64,000 bases of DNA, from assembly GCF_034190915.1 (NCBI RefSeq), contig NW_026947506.1, positions 9,423,501 to 9,487,500 of the forward strand. Direction: 5' to 3'. The stretch is from Cavia porcellus (lineage: Eukaryota > Chordata > Mammalia > Rodentia > Caviidae). Shown here in pieces: positions 1 to 12,240 of this stretch. The notes under the pieces were generated by a model, which searched no databases, had not been told where the DNA came from, and was given only the letters and a program-made list of their open reading frames with translations. Position 1 is the stretch's first letter. Each line of letters begins with the position of its first letter. The translations under genes and the position numbers were made by a program.

Positions 1-188
1 CAACCTGATCCATGAGGCCCAAGACAGCTTACACCAGGCCTAGGACCCTCATCAGCTCCGCTGTGGAAAAGGAAGGGGCTGCCAGCCTTACAATCTCACA
101 CTGGTGGCCAGCCAGTGAGGCCTGGAGGTAGTGCCTGGGGACCAGCTGGCACGGAGGTGGCTTTCAAGACCCCACCAACAGGCCCTAC
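1..188 (-). other. ALOX5: ALOX5 intron 6 (5' part)
   Basis: This is intronic sequence downstream of the exon 6 donor; on the minus strand the intron opens with GTAGGG at 188. Exon 7 lies outside the window. No other feature was recognised. Confidence 0.85.
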
Positions 189-361
189 CTGGATCTCCTG
201 CTCCAAGGTGAGCTGCCGCTCCAGGCTGCACTCCACCATGTCCGTGGTCACTGGGAGCTTCGGAGGCAGCTGTGTGCAGCGCCGGATGAGGACAGGGTTG
301 CAGCCATTGAGGAACTGGTAGCCGAACATAAGGTCTTCCTGCCAGTGTTGCATGACACGCT
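189..361 (-). CDS. ALOX5: ALOX5 coding exon 6
   Basis: This exon is 173 nt long and encodes the end of codon 221 and residues 222-278 of arachidonate 5-lipoxygenase, in the first part of the helical catalytic domain. The peptide reads [20 protein letters not shown] and continues to LTLEQEIQ, closely matching known mammalian 5-LO. The acceptor is CCTAG before 361 and the donor is CAG|GTAGGG at 189/188. The frame is open and the exon ends in phase 0. The segment that in human carries the MAPKAPK2 phosphorylation site (LERQLS, Ser271 without the initiator Met) reads LERQLT here, a conservative Ser-to-Thr change. Iron-ligand histidines are in later exons, outside the window. Confidence 0.97.
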
Positions 362-928
362 CTAGGGAGGAGGACGGGCCACTGAGCTTGAGCAGAGCAT
401 GCCAAGGCCACAGCCCTGCCAACACTGCACCAGAAAAGACTCCTTTCGGGGCCCCTGTCTTGGGCATTGGCAGACCAGCTGGCCACAGGCCACACCTGCT
501 ACGGACAATTGCTGTGAGTACCACCTGTCAGGCCCTAATGCCACCTGTACTCCCCTACTGGCCCTTGGTGGCTTCAGAGTCCGGGGTACCCACCCCTCCC
601 AAATTTCAGCTCCTCCTTCAGCATGGTGGGGAGGGAGGACACTGGGGAGGAGTTGCCCAAGGTCCTTCCTGTGCTCTCTTCACTTTCTTCCTTAATTCCT
701 GTGACCAATGTGTCCTTCTGATGCCACCACTGCCCACTGAGGTCCCTGTATCCTCATAGGTAGGGCTTTTGGAAGGTGACTGGGTCACAGGGTGCAACAT
801 GCATCAGTGGCTTAGTCCACAGGTGAAGTTACTGCTAAATGTGATGCTGAGAGGTGAAGCCTGGAGGTGGGGGTGGGGCACCGGGGGTGTGGTCTGTCCC
901 CAAATCCCAGAGCCCCTTGCAAGCTCAC
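362..928 (-). other. ALOX5: ALOX5 intron 5
   Basis: This is a short intron of 567 bp, phase 1, with GTGAGC at the donor side (928) and CCTAG at the acceptor (362). No repeat or other gene was recognised in it. Confidence 0.9.
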
Positions 929-1035
929 CGGAAATGGTGTTGCTGATCTTGACGAAGATCTTCTCGAAGTCGGCGAAGTCGCTCCAGGAGGACTGGAACA
1001 TGTGCATGAAGCGGTTGATGAACAGGTTCTCCATC
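929..1035 (-). CDS. ALOX5: ALOX5 coding exon 5
   Basis: This exon is 107 nt long. It encodes the end of codon 185, residues 186-220 and the first base of codon 221; the peptide begins [20 protein letters not shown] and ends in KISNTIS. It forms part of the catalytic-domain helices following the active-site cork segment. The acceptor is CCAG|G at 1036/1035 and the donor is CCG|GTGAGC at 929/928. There is no stop or indel, and it joins exons 4 and 6 in frame. Confidence 0.97.
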
Positions 1036-4000
1036 CTGGCGACAGACAGGCGGCACTCACACGGTGCCGGGCCCATAGGGTCCCACGTAGGTAGCTGCTT
1101 TGTGGTACCAGGACATCTCTGGACTTACTTCCATGCATTGCTCCTTGGAGTCAGCTCCAGCCCTGCTCATCCCCCAGACATCTGCAGCCAGTTCTGTGTG
1201 CACCTTCAGGGAGCAGCTCCCACCCAGGGCCTTGCCTTGGGGGTGTGCGGGTCACTCACTGCCTGCCTGAACCTAGCTCTAGGCCTGGTGCTAAGCAGGA
1301 CACAAGCTCAAACCCTCATTATGCAGCACAGCCCTGCAGGAACCAGGCCAAGGAACTTGCCAAGTTCACATGCAGGCTGCAGATAACAGAGGGGAAACAT
1401 GTAGTTTCCGTGATGCCCTCGTGGGGTGAGACCGGAAAAGGTGGAGAGGGGGTCAACCTTCCCCAGCCTCCTACACCTCCCAGGACAGAGGCTGGGTGAC
1501 CTTGGCCAGGCCTCACTGTGATGCACCCTCCCTCAGTCTCTCTGTGGCATGCACATCAGAGGAAAGGAAAGAGGCCAGGAGACACAGGGGCATGTGGTCA
1601 GGCTAAGTGGGAAGTCAAGGGGCTCCTTGCAGAATCTGAAGTTGGGGGTTCAGGCCAGAGTGGACCTGGATGATGGAACAGAGGACTGAGACTCGTCAAG
1701 TTTGGAGAAGCGCCTTGTGGCCATGTGTGAGGTAGTCAGCAAGGCAGGCTGTGTGCAGGAGAGCTGTAGGGTATTAGGGGGAGTTGGGGCTTATTTGGGC
1801 ATCAAGTATGGTTGCAAGGAAAGGTGTTGAGCATGCAGTTAACAAGGCTTGGTGTCTTGGGACCCACCCAGGGGAGCACACTCCTGGGTTTGTCTGGGTG
1901 AGTCACAGGAAGGCGGTCTTAGGGTCCCGTCTGAACCCTGTCCCTTTTCTCTCTGGCACTGTTGCCTGCTCTCCTTCCTGGCTGCCATGAAGGGAGTACC
2001 TTTCCTTCATTGCACCCTTGCACCATGATGTTCCTGTCATGGAGCCAACGGCACTGGACTGACTCCTCCAAAACCATGAGCCAAATTAGCTCTCTCCTGC
2101 CTTAAGTCTGTATCTCAGTGATAGGAAAGTGACTAACTGGTGCTTGCATCACTTTGGTCTTTGTGGGGAGGAAAGCACATTCCCATCTATGACTGTTCTT
2201 CAACCCAGGCAGGAAGGGCAGCCTCACCAGTGGCCCAGGAATGTGATGCCCCAGCTTGACCCCTGAGTACCTGGACACCTCCTTCCTGGACCAGCTTCCT
2301 GCTGAGCTGATTGCCCTGGGCAGAACCCCTGTGCAGCTTGAGGAGTTGGACCCCCTGAGGTGTCCTTGGGGGTAGAAAGGACTTATTTCTGTGGGAGGAG
2401 ACACCCTTTGGAGCTCGAGGGGGGCCCAGCAGCACATGATATGATCTTGTGCCAGGGTCCTCAACCCAGGGAGCTTCTGGGGAGCTGTGATGAGTCACAG
2501 CCTCCCCAGCTTGGCCTCTGACCCCAAGATGGAGGCTGGCACTGAAGTGGGTGGGGCGTAGTCAACCTCAGGGGAAGCCATGAACTCAGGGAGAAGTGGG
2601 GTTGGGAGGGGACCATTTGCCTGGCATCTGGAGGCCAAATTCTTTCCATATTTACAGATAACAGAATACCTAGGATTTCAAAGATCTGTGTTTGCACAAA
2701 AAAAGGAAGCTGTAGCCTGGACAGCACACCAGGCTGGCTCAAAGGGCACAGCTAGGCAATGTTATCGTTAGGTGACAGCCTGGCCAGGTAAGGACACAGC
2801 TTGCAGGTGCCCCATGCCCACCCCACAGCCTTTCCTATGTGAAGCCTGGATGGACACCAGCTGTGGCTAAGTGCCCACTTCCCCCAGCTGTGCTCCCATC
2901 TCCCAGTTCTCCTTTTCCACCTCGGGGTTCTGCCATTGGGGTGCGCATAGAGCCCATGGGGCAGTGCTGGCCCCTTTCCAGGCACAGCAGATGGCTCGGA
3001 GGAAACACTCATTTCCCAGAAGTGGCCCAGTAGCCAAGCTGCCCCTTGGGGGGGTAGTGGGGGTTTGACGGGGAAAGGCTCCATGGTGACACTGGTCACA
3101 GGTTTCCGCTTTGCACCAGGGGTGGGGACTTGCTTGACCACAGCAGGGCCCACGGGGTCAAAGCCTGGTCCTAGGCACATGGGCTCTCAGAGTCCCAGAG
3201 TGGGGTCTTGCATCGCAGAGTTCCCATCCCTCTGCTGTGTGCACAGGGTCTGAACATGGACACTGGTAGGCTGGCCTGCTGGGCACAGGCTCTCACCCGG
3301 GAGCAGGTTGGCACCGAGTCCCCAGTCTCACTGTGCTGCCACCCCCCCTCTGTTATGTGGACCGGAAGTGTGCTGCTGGCCACAGGGTCGGGCTGATATC
3401 CAAGAAGCAATGGAGTAAACAGTGACTCTGACTGTACTTTTACTTCCTGTTAAGTCTGCAACCCCAGCCCTGTGTTCTGGGACCTGCTGGTGAAGGCCAC
3501 AGTGCCCAGCGGCCCTATTCCCCTAGGCCACCTCACATTTCTTCTCCTTTCTTCCCCCACACCCAGTTCTTCATCTGAGGACTCCTCTGCCCCCTTGGAA
3601 CCAGTGCCCACGGTGGCCACTTCCATAAGCCCTGGGCAGTGGGAAGCCCCTGGCTTAGGCGAGCATCCCACCCTTGGCCTGTCCTTTTTGACACCTTGAG
3701 TACCAGCTTCCATGGTCCCACCTGTCCGGGCACACGCTTGCCTCTGTGCAACCCCCTGCCTCAGACTTTGGTTACACATCCCTCCTAAGGCCCCAGCCTG
3801 GTCCCTCCCTGCCAGGGATCTGATGACCTTCTATGCTTCACTTCTGCACAGCCACCTGGGACGCACCTCCCCAGAGCTCATGGCTACTTTCGGTGCCGTG
3901 TGCCTCCAGCCTTGGTCCTGCTGCCCCCTTTCTTCCTCCTCTGTGGGACTGGGCACTGTCCCCTGCTGCCACCCAGCCTGGCCCTTCTGCAGCTCTCTCC

Positions 4001-5157
4001 TCATAGCTGTTCCCGCCTCTCTCTGGTGCCTGCATCTTCCATGCACATTCTGTCACCCTGGAGTCCCTTCCAGCCTGGTAAAGTTACTCTGAATTTGCAA
4101 CCTCAGCACGTCTGGCATCTTTGAATCAGCACCTGTGACCCTAACCCCTAATTCCTGTTGGTTTTAGCTGCCAGCTGCTCTGTTTGGTAACAGGATGAGG
4201 AGAACGTGAGCACCGATTCTTATTTAAACACTGATTCTTATTTAAGAGCTCTCAGTTCACATCTGCAATGCAAAGCACAGGCCCCAAGACACAGACAAGG
4301 ACACTCCACTCTCAACCCCAGACCATCTGTGTCAGAGTGAGTGGAACTCTGGTCGCTTCTCCTGGGCTCCATCCCATCCAGTGTGGTCCTGCACCGCAGG
4401 AAGGAAGTTCTGTCTCGACATCCTTCAAAGTAGACAGCACCTTATCAGCCTGGATGTGGGCACACAAGGAGCCACCAGGAAATGTCACAACCCAGCTGTC
4501 CTGTGAGTGCAGTCAGACTGTTCCTGCCCCACAGTGCCCACCTGCTTCTTCCAAGCTAGTGATGAGGCCAGGCGCCCTCGACAGTGATGTCTTCCCAGCC
4601 ATCAGAGAAGGCCAGTGGAAAACAGGTCCCTAGCACCCTTGGGTGTGGTCAGATGTCAGTCTCTGATGTGTACAAATGTCCCCTGGCATGGCCCTGCCAC
4701 CCTAGGGTGGACGATATTTGACCCAGGGTCCTAGGCCTGGCCTCTTTAAGGATGGCCTGCAAAAGCCCAGCAGCTCAGAGCTCAGTATCTGCCACTGTCC
4801 TCGAGGGGCCTTGGCCTTGGTGCTGGATGTGTCCTCCATAGCTTCCCCAACTGCAGAGTGGCACCGACGTGGGTGGACAGGGAGGCTTAACACCCACTAG
4901 CACCAAACCGTGACATCTTGGCCATAGTCCGGGCCCAGAAGGGCAGCCATGTGAGCAGTAACAAGGTGTCCTCTGGAGGAACCTGGAGTTAGAGTCCCCT
5001 GGCCTTGACCATGTGGACACAGGTCATCCCGGCGGCTGGGCACGGAGGACCCACCCTGTAGCTAGGACAATAAAATGAAGCAAGAGAGATCCAGGCCCCT
5101 CGGGAAGCTGAGGGGACGCTGCCCCTGCCACAGCCACTGCAGTGTTTGGAAACTCAC
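1036..5157 (-). other. ALOX5: ALOX5 intron 4
   Basis: This intron is 4.1 kb long, phase 2, with a GTGAG donor at 5157 and a CAG acceptor at 1036. It is rather GC-rich unique sequence apart from a MaLR-type LTR end around 1900-2142. Several open frames exist on both strands, but none has recognisable protein similarity. Confidence 0.85.
1900..2142 (+). mobile_element. MLT1-like MaLR LTR fragment
   Basis: The 3' part of an old mammalian MaLR LTR is recognisable by order of words: CCTGGCTGCCATGA, ATGGAGCCAACGGCA, a 'gactgactcctccaaaaccatgagccaaa' type segment (2056 on), and the tail 'gtatctcagtgataggaaag' type near 2110. It is diverged and truncated at the left. Family assignment is by eye. Confidence 0.6.
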
Positions 5158-5280
5158 GCTTTGGAGTAGTTCAGGACGAAGTCCACACCTTTCTCGCAGT
5201 CAAACTGGATGTCACGGGGTAAATCTTTGTAGCACTTGGCGTCTATACTCAAGGGGAAGCCCGGGTTCCACTCCATCCAC
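5158..5280 (-). CDS. ALOX5: ALOX5 coding exon 4
   Basis: This exon is 123 nt long and encodes residues 145-184 plus the split codons 144 and 185. The peptide begins [20 protein letters not shown] and ends [11 protein letters not shown]. It contains Phe178 and Tyr182 (counting Met), equivalent to the human Phe177/Tyr181 'cork' that closes the active-site entrance (established for stable 5-LO). It also contains Cys160, the equivalent of human Cys159. The acceptor is CACTAG|G at 5281/5280 and the donor is AAGC|GTGAG at 5158/5157. No disruption is seen. Confidence 0.97.
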
Positions 5281-6570
5281 CTAGTGGGCAAAGGAGAAGC
5301 AACCCTGATTAAAACCAGGCTGTGCATTAGCCCAGAAGCCAAAGGTGGCCTTTGTTGTCACTGAAGTACCCATGACATGGTTAGTGTGACGTAGTCAAGG
5401 CCAACCCTGCATCCATGAGGGCCGGTGAGGGAAACAGTGTCACTCGTACAGGTGTGACAGGAGAAGGAAGCCTTGGAGACCTCCTTCATTGGCTCCAACC
5501 CTGTCCCCCAGCAGAGCCCGCTGTGCCCACCCAGGAGGCAGGAGGGTGTCATCTATCATGTCACCCCAGCAGGACATCAGCTTGGTCTGTGTGCACCCCT
5601 GGGCTGTGTGCATGTCTTGTTTATGGTGGCTGGGAAGCTCTCACACCAAACAGCAGGCCCAGAGAGCAGCAGGGAACGTGGATGAGGACCCCAAACACAC
5701 TGCCAAGGGACTGTCCCCTCTGACCTCTAGGAACAGTGGGATTAGAGACTGATGCACCTGAAATGGTGCCAATCCAGTAACAGTGCTTACACCCAGTGAC
5801 CTTGGAACTTATCCTGCGACGCTGGGCATTCCTATTTATTTTTCTTTTGGTTCACTTACTTACCAAACTTGAGCATGAAAACAAAACAAAGTAAAACAAT
5901 AGAACAAAGCAAACAAAGCACTATTCATTTCTTTGGGGCAAACAGCTTGTGCTTGCTGAAGGCCAAAATGTGTACACTGAGGTTTCAGGCTTTCCCCTGC
6001 ATTCCTCCCCTTCCTTCCTCTTCAACCTCTCCTGCTTGCGGGAAGAATATTTTAAATCATTAAATGTCTCACATATTTTTAACTGAATCTTGTACTTTTC
6101 TAACTGCAGAGGTCTGCACCTTTTTCCACGGTGTCCCTGGCCCAGTGAGTTGCTCTGGATCATGACAGGCGACCAGGAACTGGATGGCATCACTCAGGGA
6201 CAGGGACTTTGGGGAAGCATGTCCTGTTACGCAGCGCAAGGGCATCTGGGAAGCTTCCTGGGGGCGCAGCCCCTTGCATTTCTTTCTCACTATGGTTCGC
6301 TTGGCACTCTGCTTAGCTAGACATTAAAAAACTTGCTACTCAGCTTGTATAATGCCCAGGCTAGCACACTGGCAGGAGTGCAATGTATACAAATGTGCAA
6401 AGCACTTCTGTTTCCGTAGGAAGTAGCACAGGCATCTCTAATATATGTGTAAGCAGGGCCAGTGCTTCAGGGAGCTTGGGCAGTTACTGCAGGAATGCCT
6501 GGCCATGTGGCAGCTCAACGGCACAAATGAATTTCTTTCTTCCTCCCTTATTCCTTCTTTCCTTCCGTTT

Positions 6571-6703
6571 ACTGACATGAGGTCTCAAGGCTGGCCTTGA
6601 ACTCATTATGCAGCCCAGGTTGGCCTCAAAGTCCCAGTGATCCTCCTACTTCAGCCTCCAGAGTGGCTGGATTACACGTGTGTGTCACCATGCCTGGCTC
6701 ACT
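6571..6703 (-). mobile_element. B1-like SINE, antisense
   Basis: On the plus strand the segment reads GAGGTCTCAAGGCTGGCC, then 'ttgaactcattatgcagccc', 'tcctacttcagcctccagag', 'tggctggattacacgtgtgtgt', and ends 'caccatgcctggctc'. This is the reverse of a B1/7SL-derived SINE. B1 elements are typical of rodents, so this supports the host assignment. Confidence 0.8.
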
Positions 6704-8349
6704 GATGGTTTAAAGAGCTTAGTGGAGCAGGAGTTGCTCAGTATTAACAAAGGACCAGCAAAGGCATCCACATCTTAGTGAAGTTTGCTTGGCACAAGGG
6801 TAGCTCCTTAGCCTGGCATGGACAGAACTGTCCTTGCCACTGCCCCCTCGCTCCTCCGGTGCAGCCCTCACAGGCAACAATACCATGGTGCTGGTATGAG
6901 GCAAGGGGACAGCAGGACCTCTTCACAGGGACAGAACAGTTGGCTGAATGCCCATGACCCTTCCTTGGTGGCCTGAGAGACTGACAGGCTGGCCCATGGA
7001 AACCACAGGCCTTTGTACCCACAGACATAAGGGTCCTCAGGGTGGGAAAATCATGCACTTCACTGTAGAAAGACTTCCCACCACCACAAGACACAATTTA
7101 TAGATTAAGATCCCAATGGAGAAGGGACAGAGAACAGTCACTCTGAGACCTACTTGGTTTCCTGGAAGACAAAATCTAATTGTTTTGTATTTAAGTTTTG
7201 AGCACCTCTCAGGAGCTGCAGACAGGAGGGGCTGCCACCTAATACACACACAAAACCAGCAAGCCACAGAGCCGTTAGTCAGACAGAGAGGGCAGCCAGA
7301 CACAGGAGAGGGAGGATGTGGGCAGCAAGAGCTCCTGAAGGGGAAGGAGGAAGACAGCTGGAAGCCAAGCGAACAAAGAAACCCAAAAGAAAACTTCTAG
7401 AGTGGAACAACACCTGCGTGTGCTGAGTTAAGTCCTGGACTGGGAGAAAAACGATCAAACTGTTATTGGGGCTCTCACTGATCACACTGAAGACGAGAAG
7501 ACAGAGCTGTATGCTACGGAGTTTGTTTTTAGATCACCTTCTTGCATCAGGTAGTCACTGAGAACGGGTACAGGTGTGATGCTGCCCAAGCATGTTAACG
7601 AACAAGTTTAGTTGAACAAAGATTAAATTAGCATGAACCATGAAATGCCAAAATCTGATAGTAAAGTATGTTTGTTATGAAGCACAGCAAATACAATATT
7701 TAGCATAGAAATAAAAATTGAAGAGGAACATTTGTTATTAGTACTATTACTTCTTTAGAGAATTCTAGACATAAAATAAGAGAACTTGTGGTACAGATAA
7801 TGGAAAATAAGAGACAAACATACTATCTCACAATATGACCAAGTAATTAGGCAGCCACAAAAGTCACTAAAAGCAAACATGATTAGAGCTGACTGAATTG
7901 CTGAGCGAGGCATAAAGTGATATGAAGAAGCAGTTTCTTTTATGCCTGCAATATTTTTATGAACAGAATAGCAGGTGCAATACCCTTCATCATAAAGTAG
8001 CTAGAAGACCTGCAGGAAGAAAGCTAGACTTCCTGCTGAAAGACACCGAATGAAGCCCAGGCAGGTAGAAGGACATCGGATAATGCTCTTGGGTGGAGAA
8101 ACTGAAAGTCACCAAGATGACACCGGGTGATGCTGTGGTACATGACTCACAGCACTTTGGATCATAAAGTAGAAAATGAACTGAGTTATAAAAACAGATT
8201 TTCACATGTGTTAGAAAGCTATGGCAGCCTGAAGCATGGCTAGCATAGAAAAGCAAGTACCACCAAGCTGAGAGGCAGACCTAGATGTGTGACATAATTC
8301 AAAGCTGACACCCACTGAGTGCTCTCCGAGTGTCACACGGGGTGGACTG

Positions 8350-8592
8350 ACGCTGTCTCCAGTGAGACCTGCAGGTGTTCCATGACAACAGGTCTGCCCT
8401 GGTTCCTCTGCCCATGTGGTTTCATTCCTGCTTCTCTGCCATACTGTGACATAACCAGAGTCACTCACCAAGATGGTGGCACCAAAGTGCCTGGGCTCTT
8501 CAGCTGCCAGAACCACAAGCTGAATCAAGCTCCTGACTTTATCATCCCCCTGGCTCCTGGTGTTTTATTACAGCGACACAGACCAGATGAAC
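8350..8592 (+). mobile_element. MaLR-type LTR 3' part
   Basis: The words 'accaagatggtggcacc', 'cttcagctgccagaaccaca', 'agctgaatcaagctcc' and the tail 'ggtgttttattacagcgaca' follow the order of the 3' half of mammalian MaLR LTRs in plus orientation. It is old and diverged; exact limits are approximate. Confidence 0.5.
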
Positions 8593-10199
8593 TCAGGGAG
8601 GCACTGTTATTGTACCATTGAAGAAAAGGTACAGACAGAGGACAAGACCTTCACAAGACACACAGTGAGGTAGAACCGAGCCCTGCATATGATGCCACTG
8701 TATGTCAGCTCTCATGGGGTCACCGCAAAGCCAGTCAAGGGTATTTTTTAGTTTCTGCATGACTCCCCTTTTGCTTTATTGGATTAAAAAGATCACCAAG
8801 CTGACACAGCATAGCACACACCGCTGCCAAAGGGGCACTGGGCAACTCTGCAGGCAGGCAGGTCTCACATAGGGCTCCCACAGCCCAGAACACACTGACT
8901 GCTTAGCATAATTCCCCCCACGCCTTATCTTAGAAGGAGTCACAAATGTGACAGAAAAGTTAAAAATCAACAGTCTGATACCCCGTTAAGACAGGATGTG
9001 CTCACCCAGCCACTACCCCTTTAGATTATTAGACTCAGCCTTGATTGACTATATCAGCTGCAACTCAGAGACAGTTTGACCTGACTCAGTCTGACCACAT
9101 CCCTCTGGACTTCCTGTACTGCCTGACCTGTAAACATACTCTATTTTCAAGGATCGTTCAACTGAGATAAACTAGTCAAGGAGAGGCTTAGTTTTAAGCA
9201 CTACTTCAGTCCTGGCTCCCTCCCTATTTTCCCTCACTTTATGATAAATAACCCTCTGACTAACCTGCCTGCAACAAACCTGCCTGACAACACACAGCTT
9301 GATTCATGCAACCAGGTATGTGGTAATGTGCTGTCAGCTTTTGTACTTTCTGCTTACAAAATGTATATACAATTCTGTTTCACTCTCATCCAGGGCTGGT
9401 GATTTGGAATTGGCCCCGCCAGCCCACCAGCATAATAAACAGTTGCCTTCCAGTTCCTCAGTGTGATGGGTCCCCCATTGAGTTTAATATCAGATTTCTG
9501 AAACACAAACACAAATGTCTCCCAGGGACAATGTGGGGAAAGAGGTCTTCAGGCAGAGAAAGACTAGAACAAGGGCCTCATTAGATTTGTGGCTAATCCT
9601 GACTGGAAAGAGTTAAACTTTACTGATGGGATCAATTAACAAGACAAGAGAGAGGCAAGGCAGAGCACAGGGGAAGCCAGTTACAGGAAACCCAGTAGCC
9701 TCTCTTTGCCTCTAATAAAGTACAAAGGATACAAAACGGGGAGGAGGTGACTAACTTAAAGAAAAACTATACAAAAATACATTCACACTCACGCACTTAG
9801 GCCTATATATGTATTCCCACACACTAGGGCCATTGTATTGCCACACTAGATACAGATGTGTTCCCCGACTTAATCACTAATTCCAAGGAACCTTGCTTGT
9901 AAGGCCCCTCTTAACTAACCTATAAATCCCAGAAATAAGGCCCAGACAAGGACAAACAGGTGGGCAAATTTCAAACAAAGCCCACCTAGGAATGTACACA
10001 CAGGTGGTGATGCCTGGGTTAGGGTCCTATGGCCTGGGATCTATCTAAGATGGCATGGGGCCCAACCAGGTTGTGACAAGTTCCCAGTATCACCCTGGGA
10101 AACAGGGTCTTCATCACCTGATAAAGGGAAGGTGGGACAGAGGTCCTTGGATATCTGGACCCCTAACCCTCATCTCACCCAGGGCAGCTTTCTGTCTTC

Positions 10200-11255
10200 T
10201 TTTCTTCCTTCTTAAAAACACAGTGTATCCCTGAATCCAGCCTTAAGCAACCAGTAACCCACTGATCTGTCTCTAGGGTTTGTGTGCTCTGAACATTTCA
10301 TGTAGACAGAAACACACATTGCGTGTTCTTTTGCACATGACTCATTTAACACAGTGTGTGTGAGATTCATTCATGACCTGTAGCATGCATTCATGGCTCA
10401 CTCATTTTCAATGCTAAACAACACTTCATTGTATAGATAGGCCATGTTTCCAGTATCCATTCACTAATTAGTAGAATTTAGGTTGTTTCCACTTTTTGAT
10501 GATCCTGAATAGTACTGAAATACATACCTGCTTACAAGCTTTTGATGTAGACATACAGTTTCATGATTCTTTGTTGAATTTTTTTTGCAGTGCTGGACTT
10601 CATGTATGGCAGGCAAGTCTACCAAGGAGGGACACTCCTGGGGTTAATTTCATTACTTTTGGGTAAACGCATAGGAGCAGAACTGTCAGGCTATATAGTA
10701 ACTCTGTTTAACATTTTGAGGAGCCACTGACCTGTCAGGTGGTGGCACTGTTTCACATCCTGCTAACCAGAGTAATACTAGGGCTCCTGTCAGCCCACTC
10801 CTTGACAGCCCTGAGATTATTGATTCCAACCGGCCTTGTGGTTCTGATTTGCACATTCCCAATGGCTGCAGTTTTACTGGCTATTCATACACGTTCTCTG
10901 GAAAAATATCTATTTAAATGTTTTCATATTATTTAACTAAGTTACTCATATTTTTAAGAAATTGAATTGTCAGAGGATGGTGTCTATTTTAGAGTCAAGT
11001 CCCTTCCGGTTTGCAGACCTTTTTCCATTCTGTGGATGGTCTTTTCACCTTTTCCATGGTGTCCCTGGCAGCACAGAAGCATGAATTTTGAGTCTGACCT
11101 GGGTGTTCTCCTCTTGCTATCTGTATCTTGGTATCCTTTTTAAGCAGCTTTGCTGACTGAAGACTGTAAGAAGTCACTCCTATGTCTTCTAAGAGTTTTA
11201 CAGGGTCAGCACTTATGTTTAGGTCTACAATCCATTTTGAGTTAATTTTTAAATT
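10200..11255 (-). mobile_element. Old L1 3' end, antisense
   Basis: On the plus strand this carries the landmarks of the reverse complement of an ancient mammalian L1 3' region in the right order: 'gaacatttcatgtagacaga', 'ttcattgtatagataggcca', 'aggttgtttccactttttga', 'acttttgggtaaacgcatag', 'tctgatttgcacattcccaa' and 'tctacaatccattttgagtt'. Coding capacity is lost. Confidence 0.75.
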
Positions 11256-11261
11256 TTCTTA

Positions 11262-11412
11262 GAGATTTACTTAGATATAAATCACACACCATGAAATCAA
11301 CCCAATTGAAAATGCACAATCCAAGGGTTTAAGTATACGCACAGATGAGCACAGCCATCACCATGGTCAGTTTTAGGACATTCTCACTACCCACGATGAA
11401 GCCTCATACCCT
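11262..11412 (-). mobile_element. Second old L1 3' end, left part
   Basis: The plus-strand words 'aatgcacaatccaagggttt', 'cacagccatcaccatgg' and 'aagcctcataccctttagct' match the reverse complement of an L1 3' region. The element resumes at 12001 after an inserted MLT1-like LTR. Confidence 0.65.
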
Positions 11413-12000
11413 TTAGCTGTCACTGCCACCCCGCCCCCAGGCAAGGGTTTTGGTTTGGAGTAGTGTCCTGAGAAGTCCAATGGCAAAGGTTTGCTCCCCA
11501 GCCAGTGGAATACTGGGAGCGGTGGGACTCTAGGACTGTGGTGGCGAAACCATGGCACGCACGCTGCAGTGGGCATGCAAAGCCCTCTCTACTGGCACAT
11601 GGGCTACATCACCCCAGCACCTGAGCCTCAGATATCCTGGCTTAATTACAGTGTTGGCACTTTATGATAAGTGAATGGGTTTTGGGTTTCAGTTTGGGCA
11701 CTTGGACTCTAAAAGTTTTCCACTACTGCTGTAGGAAGTGAGGCCTCATGGGTGGACATCCGGTCATTGGCAAAGTGCTCTTGGAGAGGACAGTGAGAGC
11801 CCAGCCATTTTCTGTCTCTCTTTGCTTCCCAGCTGCCAGCAGTGAGTGTCTTGCTCCGCTCTGCCCACCTTGCTGTGCCACCTTACCACAGCCCAAAACA
11901 GCAGGTCCCCCAGAACATGCATGGTAGCTGCTGACATCAGCCAAAACAAACCTTTCCTCTTTTAAAGTTGATTCTCTCAGGTACTTTGTCACAGTGATCA
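11413..12000 (+). mobile_element. MLT1-like LTR inserted in L1
   Basis: Reading plus, the segment has 'ttttggtttggagtagtgtcc', 'tgctccccagccagtggaat', 'actgggagcggtgggac', then after an interruption 'ggaagtgaggcctcatgggt', 'tctttgcttcccagctgcc', 'aaacaaacctttcctctttt' and 'ctcaggtactttgtcacagt'. That is the ordered backbone of a MaLR MLT1-type LTR. It splits the flanking L1 3' sequence: L1 words stop at about 11412 and resume at about 12001. A hAT-like element at 11536-11728 interrupts it. Confidence 0.65.
11536..11728. mobile_element. Non-autonomous hAT-like element (193 bp)
   Basis: The left terminus CTGTGGTGGCGAAACC and the reverse complement of the right terminus CAGTAGTGGAAAACTT form imperfect terminal inverted repeats. 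Flanking 8-mers CTCTAGGA (11528-11535) and CTGTAGGA (11729-11736) are an 8-bp target-site duplication with one mismatch, the hAT hallmark. The surrounding MLT1-like sequence is continuous once the segment is removed. No transposase is present. Confidence 0.65.
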
Positions 12001-12240
12001 CTGATCTGCTTTATGACTTTAGAAAGATTTCCCTGTTATGGGCAGTCCGTGTAAAAGGAATCATAGAGATGGTCTTGCATGACTGGGTTCTTCCAATTAG
12101 CACATGTTCAAAGTTTACCCACCTTGTCAGTACTTGGTTACTTTTAAGGCACACAGACACACTATATTTTGCTTATCCGTTTGTCAGTTAATGGACATTT
12201 GGGCTGAGTACACCTTTTGGCTCTCAAAGGTAATACTGAT
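12001..12240 (-). mobile_element. Second old L1 3' end, right part
   Basis: This continues the element of 11262-11412 after the LTR: 'tgatctgctttatgacttta', 'gtaaaaggaatcatagagat', 'cttatccgtttgtcagttaa' and 'tggacatttgggctgagtac' are in the order expected for a reverse-complemented L1 3' UTR. Confidence 0.65.

Noticed and set aside
769..1386. 205-codon plus-strand frame over ALOX5 exon 5
   Set aside because: It is the antisense shadow of exon 5 plus GC-rich intron.
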